NCBI RefSeq assembly: GCF_047237965.1
Contig: NZ_JBDFLX010000001.1
Coordinates: forward strand, 558,001 to 622,000
Reading direction: 5' to 3'
DNA: 64,000 nucleotides
Source: Noviherbaspirillum_A sp047237965
Lineage (GTDB): Bacteria > Pseudomonadota > Gammaproteobacteria > Burkholderiales > Burkholderiaceae_D
The notes beneath the pieces were generated by a model. The model had not been told where the DNA came from. It made no database searches and saw only the letters and a program-made list of their open reading frames with translations. Both the position numbers and the translations under genes were made by a program. Below, in pieces: positions 1 to 6,805 of this stretch (the stretch's first letter is position 1; each line of letters opens with the position of its first letter).

Positions 1-74
1 GCGATGATTTCACGGCGCGAGTGGATCAGGTAGGGCCCGACGTCGTCGACGCCGATATTCATTTGCAGGTTCAT
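1..74 (-). CDS. Start of a YcgR/PilZ-type flagellar brake protein (partial)
   Basis: Only the first 24 codons are inside the window; the gene runs off the left edge. The start ATG overlaps the stop of the upstream FlhB-like gene by four bases (ATGA), so it is translationally coupled to the flagellar genes. The peptide reads MNLQMNIGVDDVGPYLIHSR, followed by REII. The Y-x-I-x-S-R-R-E-I pattern resembles the N-terminal YcgR domain of flagellar brake proteins, which bind c-di-GMP through a following PilZ domain. The PilZ part is not visible, so the family call is an inference from this short match and the flagellar context. A second ATG lies four codons downstream. Confidence 0.45.
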   Translation of the reverse strand, partial: MNLQMNIGVDDVGPYLIHSRREII

Positions 75-367
75 TCAGGTCCATCAGAGGGTTGATCGGG
101 TAAGGCGGCTTTTTCAAGCCGGTAGAGCCAGGCCAGCAGTTCCGCCACGGCGCGGTACAGCGCCGGCGGAATGTCGCGGTCGAGGTCGACCTGCATCAGG
201 AGCGCCACCATCTCCCTGGATTCATGCAGGAATACGCCATGCTCGCGGGCGCGCGCGATGATCTGGTCGGCCACCAGCCCATAGCCCTTGGCGACCACGC
301 GCGGCGCCTTGTCGCCCTGGCCATAGGACAGCGCCGCGGCGCTGCGGCGCGGGTCAGACGGGTTCAT
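71..367 (-). CDS. Small FlhB-like protein (type III export switch C-terminal domain homologue)
   Basis: A 98-residue protein matching the cytoplasmic C-terminal domain of FlhB/YscU without the membrane domain. It carries the region that follows the NPTH cleavage site in full-length FlhB (AALSYGQGDKAPRVVAKGYG, then a stretch like ARxxGVFLHESREMVALLMQVDLDRDIPPALYRAVAELLAWLYRLE). The NPTH motif itself is absent, so autocleavage is not expected. Such stand-alone FlhB-like proteins commonly sit beside fliK and are thought to substitute for the FlhB C-terminal domain in export specificity switching. The gene overlaps the 3' end of fliK by 14 bases and is coupled to the next gene by ATGA. Confidence 0.85.
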   Translation of the reverse strand: MNPSDPRRSAAALSYGQGDKAPRVVAKGYGLVADQIIARAREHGVFLHESREMVALLMQVDLDRDIPPALYRAVAELLAWLYRLEKAALPDQPSDGPE

Positions 368-1403
368 GGCGCACGGCCATCAGGTCCAGCGGCAGGCCGG
401 CCGCTTCCAGCGCGGAGGCCAGCTCGCCGCCGCTGGCGCGCAGCAGCGCGGCGCTGCCGCCATCCTGCGCGCGCAGCGTCAGCTGCAGCCGGCCGCCCTG
501 CAGCTGCAGGCTGCCGGCAACGGCGCCCAGTGCCGGCAGCTCCAGCCTGACCGTGCTCTGCCAGGCGCGCTCGGCCGGCGGCTGCGCCGTGGCGGACTGG
601 TCGCGGGCCTGTTCGCGCACTTCCCATTGCATGGCCTGGCCCGGCAACAATTCGCCCTGCCAGCTCACGCCGCGCTGTTCCAGGGTCTCGAGCTGCAGGC
701 GGATCAGGGGCGCGGCGTCGAGCGCCGGTGGCGCGCCATCGGCATGGGAAGGCGCGGCCATGCCGGGCATGCCCTGGATGACCTGCAGCTCGGAAGGGCT
801 GTCGGCGGGAATGACCTGCGCGGCCTGCATCTGCGGCTCGCGCTGCAGCTGCGGCAGGGAACGGGCGCCGTGCGCCCACTGGCTGACGTGAGACTCATAG
901 AACAGGCCGCTGTACTCCAGGCTGCCTTGCAGCGCCTGCGCCAGCGGCGCGGCCTGCAGAGGCGCGTTTGGCGCAGCCAGCGGCGCGGCGCCGGCCAGCG
1001 CCGCCATTGGCGCCGACGCGCTTGACGCGGCCGATGCCTGCATCAGGCTGCTGACCAGCCGGGCGGCGGGACTGACGGATGTTTGGTCCTGCGCTGCCGG
1101 CCGCTCCAGCAGGAACAGCGGGCGCGGCTCGCGTCCCACCATGGTCAGCGACAGCTGTTCCCCGACCCGGGTGCCTTCCGGCAAGGCCATGCGGGCGGCG
1201 GTATCGGCAATGCCCACCACGAAGTCGCCATTGGACAGGCGCGACAGCACCTGCGCCTGAAACGCCTTGCCGGTTTCCAGCGCGGTCAGGCGGCGCAGGC
1301 TTTCCTGGCCGGGCTCGCCGAGCGCGGCGACCGGCACCGTAGCGCCGACCGGCGCAGCCGGGGCGATGCCGCCGATGCCGCCGATGCCTGGAGGAGCCGC
1401 CAT
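354..1403 (-). CDS. fliK: Flagellar hook-length control protein FliK
   Basis: A 349-residue protein with an Ala/Gln/Pro-rich N-terminal half. The compact C-terminal domain (about residues 245-345) has alternating beta pattern VRLELPALGAVAGSLQLQGG and LQLTLRAQDG, typical of the Flg_hook domain. FliK is exported during hook assembly, measures hook length and triggers the FlhB switch from rod/hook to filament substrates. The low-complexity first half fits the ruler region of the family. It lies between fliT and the FlhB-like gene on the same strand, with only 8 bases to fliT, so it is probably co-transcribed. Its partner in switching, an FlhB-like protein, is the next gene. Confidence 0.88.
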   Translation of the reverse strand: MAAPPGIGGIGGIAPAAPVGATVPVAALGEPGQESLRRLTALETGKAFQAQVLSRLSNGDFVVGIADTAARMALPEGTRVGEQLSLTMVGREPRPLFLLERPAAQDQTSVSPAARLVSSLMQASAASSASAPMAALAGAAPLAAPNAPLQAAPLAQALQGSLEYSGLFYESHVSQWAHGARSLPQLQREPQMQAAQVIPADSPSELQVIQGMPGMAAPSHADGAPPALDAAPLIRLQLETLEQRGVSWQGELLPGQAMQWEVREQARDQSATAQPPAERAWQSTVRLELPALGAVAGSLQLQGGRLQLTLRAQDGGSAALLRASGGELASALEAAGLPLDLMAVRHEPV

Positions 1404-1411
1404 GGGCCGGC

Positions 1412-1768
1412 CTAGCCCTTGTGGCCGTTATGGCCGCCAAGGCCCTTGTGGCCATCGCGCTGGGACGGCCGCTGGGCGACGCCCTGCAGCAGCCGCGACA
1501 GCTGGTGCAATGAAGGTTCGGTGATGTTGCGTATCTCGCGGTCGTCCGCCAGGATGGATTGCAGCAGGCGCACCTTGCGCGCCCGCAGTTCCGCCGGCAG
1601 CGCGGGCGCCGGCCCGCCGTGCCTGAGCACTTCCACCTGGTCGGCGCAGGCCTGTTCCAGCCGCTGCAGCGCATCCCAGTCGTGCGAGCGGGCCGCGGTG
1701 AGCATCTGGCGCGTCAGGGTCGACACATTCTCATACAGGCGGATGACGTCCTCGCTGCTCATTGCCAT
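1412..1768 (-). CDS. fliT: Flagellar export chaperone FliT
   Basis: A 118-residue helical protein. The segment ALQRLEQACADQVEVLRHGG, followed by LRARKVRLLQSILADDREIRN, matches FliT, the chaperone that holds the filament cap protein FliD and in enterics also restrains FlhDC. The last 20 residues are an unusual His/Gly/Lys tail (DGHKGLGGHNGHKG) that the family does not normally carry. fliD and fliS, which usually precede fliT, are not upstream here, so fliT heads this small fliT-fliK-flhB-like operon. Two ATG codons (1768 and 1762) are possible; neither has a strong Shine-Dalgarno sequence. Confidence 0.8.
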   Translation of the reverse strand: MAMSSEDVIRLYENVSTLTRQMLTAARSHDWDALQRLEQACADQVEVLRHGGPAPALPAELRARKVRLLQSILADDREIRNITEPSLHQLSRLLQGVAQRPSQRDGHKGLGGHNGHKG

Positions 1769-2121
1769 GGGCCCGCCACTGTCAGGCCGGACCGGGCCGC
1801 GCCGGCGTGCCGCGGGGCGGGCAGAGCACAGGCGCTGCCTGCGCCATGCATACTTCCAAACATACTTCTGTCTCCTGATCCGGATTGAGGCCGCGCTGTC
1901 GACTGCCGTCGTGAAAGCGCCCAGGGCGCGAAAATCACACTCTAACGGTATAACGGCAGCTTCAATCAGGACTTTAGAGGGGCAAAGCTGCCCTTATTCA
2001 GACATCAACATGGTCGGGACGCCGGGGCAGGGAGGCCGGGCGCGATGGCGCCCTTGGCCGGGCCGGCCTGGCGATGGCGGCCGACTTGCCCCGGTCGCAC
2101 GAACCGGCCAGGCCGGAGGCG
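1769..2121. other. Intergenic region upstream of fliT
   Basis: A 353-base non-coding stretch between the response regulator stop and fliT. I see no convincing gene. It holds a tandem octamer GAAGTATG (minus strand; plus-strand positions 1849-1856 and 1861-1868) repeated with a 12-base period about 80-100 bases upstream of fliT. This could be an activator site for the flagellar operon. No unambiguous sigma-28 or sigma-54 promoter was recognised. Confidence 0.4.
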
Positions 2122-2775
2122 CTAATCCACCAGCTTGTGCTTGATCGCGTAATGGGTCAGTTCGGCATTGTGCCGCAGCCGCATCTTGGCCAGGAGGCGC
2201 GAGCGGTACATGCTCACGGTCTTGACCGACAGCGCCAGCTCGGCGGCGATGTCGCTGACCGCCATGCCCGAGGCGATCATGGTCAGGGTCTGGAATTCCC
2301 GGTCCGACAGGCTTTCATGCAGCACCTCGTCGCGGTCGTCGCTGACCTGGTTGGCCAGTTGCTGCGCCAGTTCCGGGCTGATGTACTTGCGCCCCGACGC
2401 CACCTGGCGGATCGCATTGACCAGCTCGGCCGGGGCGCTCTGCTTGTTCAGGTACCCAGAAGCGCCGGCCTTCAGCGCCCGCACCGCGTACTGGTCTTCG
2501 CGGTGCATGGACAGCATCAACACCGCCAGCGCCGGCTTTTCCTTGCGGATCTGCTTCAACACCTCGATGCCGCTGCGGTCGGGCATGGAAATGTCCAGCA
2601 GCAGCACGTTGCTGTCGCAGCCGCGCACCAGCTGCACCGCCGACAGGCCGTTCTCGGCTTCGCCCTCGACCACGATATTGCTGGTGTCGGCCAGGATCTG
2701 CTTCAGGCCCTCGCGCACGATCGCATGGTCGTCGGCAATCAATACCTTGATGGTCTTCCCGTTGTTCCTGTTCAT
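2122..2775 (-). CDS. NarL/FixJ-family response regulator
   Basis: A 217-residue two-domain regulator. The receiver domain (residues 9-125) has the acidic pair D15/D16, phosphoacceptor D61 (LLLDISMP), S89 and K111. The C-terminal LuxR-type helix-turn-helix (about 152-215) contains LSDREFQTLTMIASGMAVSD, then IAAELALSVKTVSMYRSRLL. It follows the sensor kinase with a four-base overlap and should be its phosphorylation partner. The position beside flagellar/chemotaxis genes suggests, but does not show, a role in motility or surface behaviour. A UvrY/GacA-like or RcsB-like role is an alternative, since the receiver (GIEVLKQIRKEKP) resembles those branches. Confidence 0.9.
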   Translation of the reverse strand: MNRNNGKTIKVLIADDHAIVREGLKQILADTSNIVVEGEAENGLSAVQLVRGCDSNVLLLDISMPDRSGIEVLKQIRKEKPALAVLMLSMHREDQYAVRALKAGASGYLNKQSAPAELVNAIRQVASGRKYISPELAQQLANQVSDDRDEVLHESLSDREFQTLTMIASGMAVSDIAAELALSVKTVSMYRSRLLAKMRLRHNAELTHYAIKHKLVD

Positions 2776-3914
2776 GATGCGGCCGCTTCCCGGTGATGTT
2801 CGCGCGCCGGCGGCAAGGGCAGCCGCACCGCCACCCGGCAGCCCGGCCCGGCGTCGTTCGGCCCGACGTCGATCTTGCCGCCCAGCGCATGCACGCGCTC
2901 GACCATGCCGCGGATGCCGAAGGACTTGGGCTTCATGCGGTCGGCCGGCGACAGGCCGCGGCCGTTGTCGCGCACTTCCAGCGCAATCGCATCGTCCAGC
3001 ACGTCTAGCCTGACTTCAACCCGGGAAGCATGGGCATGCTTGCCGATATTGGTCAGGGCTTCCTGGAAGATGCGGAACAGGCCGGTCGCCTGGTCCGCCG
3101 GCAGGTCCACGTCCTCGACGCTGGCGTGGGGTCCGCGCAGTTCGCACGGTATGCCAAGCTGCTTCTCGAATTCCTGCGCCTGCCAGGCAATCGCCGCGAC
3201 AATGCCCAGGTCCAGCGTGCTGGGGCGCAGGTCGCGGGAAATCCGGTGCGCCGCTTCTATGGTGCGGTCCACCAGCGCATCCACGTAGTCCGCCTTTTCG
3301 CGCAGCAGGGTGTTGCCCTCCGGCAGGCGCCGGGTAAGCTGGGACAGGGCCATCTTGATGGCGGTCAGGTTGCCGCCCAGGTCGTCGTGGATTTCCCGCG
3401 CGATCCGGGTGCGCTCCTCTTCCTTGACCCGCTCCACGTGGGCCGACAGTTCTTCCAGCTGGCGCCGCGAGCGCAGGATGTCCTGCGCGGCCTTCTTGCC
3501 CTGGGTGATGTTGGTCATCAGCCCGTCCCACTGGATGCCGACGCCGTCGATGCGGCGCGGCGTGGCGCGCAGGTTGATCCACTTGATGTCGTGCCAGGTC
3601 TCGATCCAGATCCGGCCTTCCCAGTTCCAGCCCGCCAGGCGGCCGGCCGATGCCTGCATCGTCTCCAGGTAGGAAGCGCGGTCTTCGGGTTCGATCAATT
3701 GCAGCAGCAGGCCGGGGTCGTTGCGCAGCCGGTTGGCGGAGATGCCCAGCAGGCTGGCGCAGCCGCGGCTCAGGTACGGGAATGCCTGCGTGCCGTCATC
3801 GCGCAACAGGAACTGGTACACCAGTCCCGGGGTATTGGAAGCAACCGCTAGCAGGTCGGATGTGCCCGCCTGATGTGCCGCTTCCTGGCTGTCGTGCTGA
3901 ATGCTTGCCGCCAT
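2772..3914 (-). CDS. PAS-domain sensor histidine kinase (NarX/DegS type)
   Basis: A 380-residue kinase without membrane segments, so probably cytoplasmic. A PAS domain covers about residues 20-130 (LVYQFLLRDDGTQAFPYLSR; WEGRIWIETWHDIKWI). It is followed by a HisKA_3 dimerisation helix with phosphorylatable His in EEERTRIAREIHDDLGGNLT and by an HATPase_c domain with N box (FQEALTNIGKHAHAS) and G box (DNGRGLSP; SFGIRGMVERV). I start it at ATG 3914 (MAASIQHDSQ). The frame stays open to a TTG at 3959, which could be the real start. It overlaps the downstream response regulator by four bases and forms a two-component pair with it. Confidence 0.88.
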   Translation of the reverse strand: MAASIQHDSQEAAHQAGTSDLLAVASNTPGLVYQFLLRDDGTQAFPYLSRGCASLLGISANRLRNDPGLLLQLIEPEDRASYLETMQASAGRLAGWNWEGRIWIETWHDIKWINLRATPRRIDGVGIQWDGLMTNITQGKKAAQDILRSRRQLEELSAHVERVKEEERTRIAREIHDDLGGNLTAIKMALSQLTRRLPEGNTLLREKADYVDALVDRTIEAAHRISRDLRPSTLDLGIVAAIAWQAQEFEKQLGIPCELRGPHASVEDVDLPADQATGLFRIFQEALTNIGKHAHASRVEVRLDVLDDAIALEVRDNGRGLSPADRMKPKSFGIRGMVERVHALGGKIDVGPNDAGPGCRVAVRLPLPPAREHHREAAAS

Positions 3915-4291
3915 GCTGTTCTCGTGCCGCCATCCGCCGCTTGATGGCGAAAACGGCAATTGTTATTTCTTGTTCGTAAAATTGTTGCGCATTTCTAATC
4001 GAACGCCGCAACGATTGCCGCACAATAGCATTTTTGTGTGGAAACCTGAAGCCAGCGCAAACCCGGTGTGACGGGAAGCGCACACCGCATTGTTTCTTGT
4101 GGGAAATTGCGCTATAAGATTGTTTCTGTCTGCCCACCGGTGAACATGCTAAAGACCGGAGGCCGGCTGCCGATAATCAGGGGCAGGAGAGGGAAGCGGA
4201 AACCCCCAGCGGATAGTACGACTGGCGCCGGCGCCCTGAACACGCACTGCTAACACTTGAATAACGCAACACCGAACCCCGCGGAAAAACG
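3915..4291. other. Divergent promoter region between the sensor kinase and cheR
   Basis: A 377-base non-coding region with divergent genes on both sides; it is visibly more AT-rich than its neighbours between about 3955 and 4040. No gene is apparent. It must hold the promoters of the two-component pair (leftward) and of cheR-cheD (rightward). I did not find a match good enough to assign specific -35/-10 or sigma-28 elements. Confidence 0.35.
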
Positions 4292-5158
4292 ATGGTCGTC
4301 AGCATGAAAACAGGCCGGGTGCAGCAACGTGCCGAAGGCTTGAAGGAATTCGAATTTACCGCACGCGATTTCGAGCGGGTGCGCGCGCTGATCTACAAGC
4401 AGGCTGGCATCGCCCTCGCGCCGGGCAAGCAGGAAATGGTCTACAGCCGCCTGGCGCGGCGGCTGCGCTCGATTGGCATGCATTCATTCGAACACTATCT
4501 CGACATGCTGGAGCAGGACCGCGCCAGCGCCGAGTGGGAGTCGTTCACCAATGCGCTGACCACCAACCTGACCTCGTTCTTCCGGGAGGAGCATCATTTC
4601 CCGATCCTCGCCGAGCATGTGCGCAACCGGCGCGACGTCAAGGTCTGGTGCTCGGCCGCGTCCACCGGCGAGGAGCCGTACTCGATCGCGATGACGCTGT
4701 GCGAAGCCTTCGGCACGCTGACGCCGCCGGCGGAGATCCTGGCCACCGACATCGACACCAATGTGCTGGCCACCGCCGAGGCCGGCGTCTATCCGATCGA
4801 GCGGGTGGAGCGGCTGTCGCCCGAGCGGCTGCGCCGCTTCTTCCAGCGCGGCACCGGCGCCCAGGCCGGGCTGGTGCGGGTGCGGCCCGAGCTGCGCAAG
4901 CTGATCACGTTCCGCCAGATCAACCTGCTCGACGACAGCTATCCGATCAAGTCGGCCTTCGACGTGGTGTTCTGCCGCAATGTGATGATCTATTTCGACA
5001 AGCCGACCCAGGGCCGCATCCTGTCGCGCTTTGCGCCGCTGATGAAGCCGGACGGCCTGCTGTTTGCCGGCCATTCGGAAAACTTCCTGTATGTCAGCGA
5101 CGCATTCAAGCTGCGCGCCAAGACGGTCTACCAGCTGGCTTCGGCTCGCCCATTCTGA
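4292..5158 (+). CDS. cheR: Chemotaxis protein methyltransferase CheR
   Basis: A 288-residue enzyme that transfers methyl groups from S-adenosylmethionine to glutamates of chemoreceptors. The N-terminal helical domain (20-95) ends in NLTSFFRE (92-99). The SAM-binding motif is WCSAASTGEEPYS (119-131) and the conserved FCRNVMIYF sits at 227-235, followed by GLLFAGHSE. Full family length. Eight bases separate it from cheD, so the two are co-transcribed. The receptor esterase CheB normally accompanies this pair but is not in the window. Confidence 0.96.
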   Translation: MVVSMKTGRVQQRAEGLKEFEFTARDFERVRALIYKQAGIALAPGKQEMVYSRLARRLRSIGMHSFEHYLDMLEQDRASAEWESFTNALTTNLTSFFREEHHFPILAEHVRNRRDVKVWCSAASTGEEPYSIAMTLCEAFGTLTPPAEILATDIDTNVLATAEAGVYPIERVERLSPERLRRFFQRGTGAQAGLVRVRPELRKLITFRQINLLDDSYPIKSAFDVVFCRNVMIYFDKPTQGRILSRFAPLMKPDGLLFAGHSENFLYVSDAFKLRAKTVYQLASARPF

Positions 5159-5166
5159 GAGCATCC

Positions 5167-5775
5167 ATGCCCATCGCCAAGCCCGAGCATTTCGCCAGCA
5201 ACCTGTACTACGACCGCACCTTCGACAGCGACGCCGCGAAAATCCTGCCCGGCGAATTCTATTGCACCATCAAGGACATGCTGATCGTGACGGTGCTGGG
5301 TTCCTGCGTGGCGGCCTGCATCCGCGACCGGGTGTCGGGCATCGGCGGCATGAACCACTTCATGCTGCCCGATGGCGGGGACAGCGACAATCCGCTGATT
5401 TCCGCCTCGGCCCGGTATGGCACCTTTGCGATGGAAGTGCTGATCAACGAACTGCTCAAAAGCGGCGCGCGCCGGGAAAACCTGGAAGCCAAGGTGTTCG
5501 GCGGCGGCAACGTGCTGCGCGGCCTGACGGCGCTGAATGTCGGCGAGCGCAATGCCGCCTTCGTGCGCGCCTACCTGAAGGCCGAGGGCATCCGGGTGGT
5601 GGCGGAAGACCTCAACGACGTCTTCCCGCGCAAGGTCTATTTTTTTCCGCGCACCGGCCGGGTGCTGGTCAAGAAACTGCGGGAACTCAACAACAACACC
5701 CTGGTCAACCGCGAACAGGATTACGCCAGCCGCCTGCAGGGCGGCAAGGTCGGCGGCGAGGTCGAGCTGTTCTGA
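5167..5775 (+). CDS. cheD: Chemoreceptor glutamine deamidase CheD
   Basis: A 202-residue cysteine-dependent deamidase that converts specific receptor glutamines to glutamates. Catalytic C47 is in VTVLGSCVAACIRD and H64 in GGMNHFMLP; the core KVFGGGNVL follows, and the VYFFPRTGRV motif lies near the end. The frame is open far upstream inside cheR, but the ATG at 5167, eight bases after the cheR stop, gives the normal CheD N-terminus. The downstream 72 bases to the next gene contain a GC-rich inverted stretch around 5800-5840 that could terminate the operon. Confidence 0.95.
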   Translation: MPIAKPEHFASNLYYDRTFDSDAAKILPGEFYCTIKDMLIVTVLGSCVAACIRDRVSGIGGMNHFMLPDGGDSDNPLISASARYGTFAMEVLINELLKSGARRENLEAKVFGGGNVLRGLTALNVGERNAAFVRAYLKAEGIRVVAEDLNDVFPRKVYFFPRTGRVLVKKLRELNNNTLVNREQDYASRLQGGKVGGEVELF

Positions 5776-5886
5776 CGCGTTGCGCCATCCGGCGATTTTT
5801 TTCCGCCGCCGGCCCGGCGCCAGCCGGCCGGCGGCGGCCGGCGTGCTATGCTCCCGCCATTTCAAAACCAACCCCGCAAGCTGTCC

Positions 5887-6315
5887 ATGACTACACCGAC
5901 TCCCGTTCCCAGCCCGGCGCAGGCCGCACGCGTCCTGCTGAAACAGCTGCAGGCTGATTTCGAGGTGTTCCGCCAGGCCAAGCCACTGGCCATCGGCATC
6001 GACAAGCAGCTCATCGCCAAGCTGCCCGATGTCAACCGCAAGGTGCTGCGCATTGCCCTGGGCATGCACACCAATTCGCTGCGCTACCTGAAGGTGATGG
6101 AAAAGGCGACCGAGCGCTTCAACCTGGAAGGGCAGGTCGATGGCGAAGTCACCGACACCCATCGCAGCCATGCCGCGCAGACCGTGCGCGAGCGGCTGAA
6201 GAAGGAAGCCGACCAGCGCCGCGCCGAGCGCGCCGCCCAGCAGGCCGAGGAAGCGCGCCGCCAGAGCGAGGAAAAGCTGCACCAGCTGGCGGCCAAGTTC
6301 TCGCGCGGCCGCTGA
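5887..6315 (+). CDS. ProQ/FinO-family RNA chaperone
   Basis: A 142-residue protein. The FinO/ProQ fold occupies about residues 18-100 (KPLAIGIDKQLIAKLPDVNR; VLRIALGMHTNSLRYLK) and a charged helical tail follows (ERLKKEADQRRAERAAQQAE, then EARRQSEEK). These proteins bind structured RNA and sRNA terminators and affect post-transcriptional regulation. I prefer ATG 5887 to an in-frame ATG at 5848, because family members begin shortly before this domain. It stands alone between cheD and a repeat region. Confidence 0.85.
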   Translation: MTTPTPVPSPAQAARVLLKQLQADFEVFRQAKPLAIGIDKQLIAKLPDVNRKVLRIALGMHTNSLRYLKVMEKATERFNLEGQVDGEVTDTHRSHAAQTVRERLKKEADQRRAERAAQQAEEARRQSEEKLHQLAAKFSRGR

Positions 6316-6416
6316 TCCACAGGGCCAGGCTTCTCCGGCCCGCGTTGACGCGCCGGCCGGCATCCCAAGGAAGGCTGCAGCGCGATCCATGCGATGCAAA
6401 AGCGGCCAGTGCAGTT

Positions 6417-6536
6417 TCGTAGTGTGCAATACCCCGTAGGGGCATTACGCCATCGGCCAAGCACGGAAGGCCGTCGCCATGACCATCACGGTACGCGACG
6501 CAAGGTGCAATGCCCTTCGGGTAGTGCGCCCTACGA
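6417..6536. repeat. REPIN-like doublet of palindromic repeats
   Basis: A 120-base intergenic element with inverted ends (TCGTAG at 6417-6422 and CTACGA at 6531-6536). Each end carries a hairpin: GTGCAATACCCC-gta-GGGGCATTACGCC (left, about 6423-6451) and GGTGCAATGCCC-ttc-GGGTAGTGCGCC (right, 6504-6530). The reverse complement of the left unit resembles the right unit closely, so this is one repeat present twice in opposite orientation. This is the layout of REPIN/BIME elements. No coding potential is apparent. Confidence 0.65.
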
Positions 6537-6566
6537 CCTCTGCTTCCAAGCCGTGCCCCATTTGTA

Positions 6567-6585
6567 AATGAGAATGATTCCCACT
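6567..6585 (+). promoter_or_regulatory. Fur box upstream of the TonB receptor
   Basis: AATGAGAATGATTCCCACT closely matches the Fur 7-1-7 consensus TGATAATNATTATCA (core at 6569-6583). It lies about 220 bases before a siderophore receptor gene, where iron-dependent repression is expected. The distance implies a long leader or an intervening promoter. Confidence 0.65.
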
Positions 6586-6805
6586 AAAATGGCGGCCGTG
6601 TTTCGGAAAAATAAGAAACACGGCGACCGGCGCGGTTAACGCCCGGACGCATTCATCGTCATTTCCGCCAGCCAGACCGGCATTCGCGCCGGCAGTCAGC
6701 CAGAAATTTTCCTGTTTCGTCCCGGCCGGACCGCGGCATTGCCGCGCGCCGCGCATGCCTTGCAGCCGGGACGGCAGCGCAACCTACATCAGACCAAGGT
6801 ATCCC

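Noticed and set aside
4534..5775. A 413-codon frame suggesting a fused CheR-CheD product
   Set aside because: The upstream part is an out-of-frame reading of cheR; CheD has its own ATG at 5167 and normal length from there.
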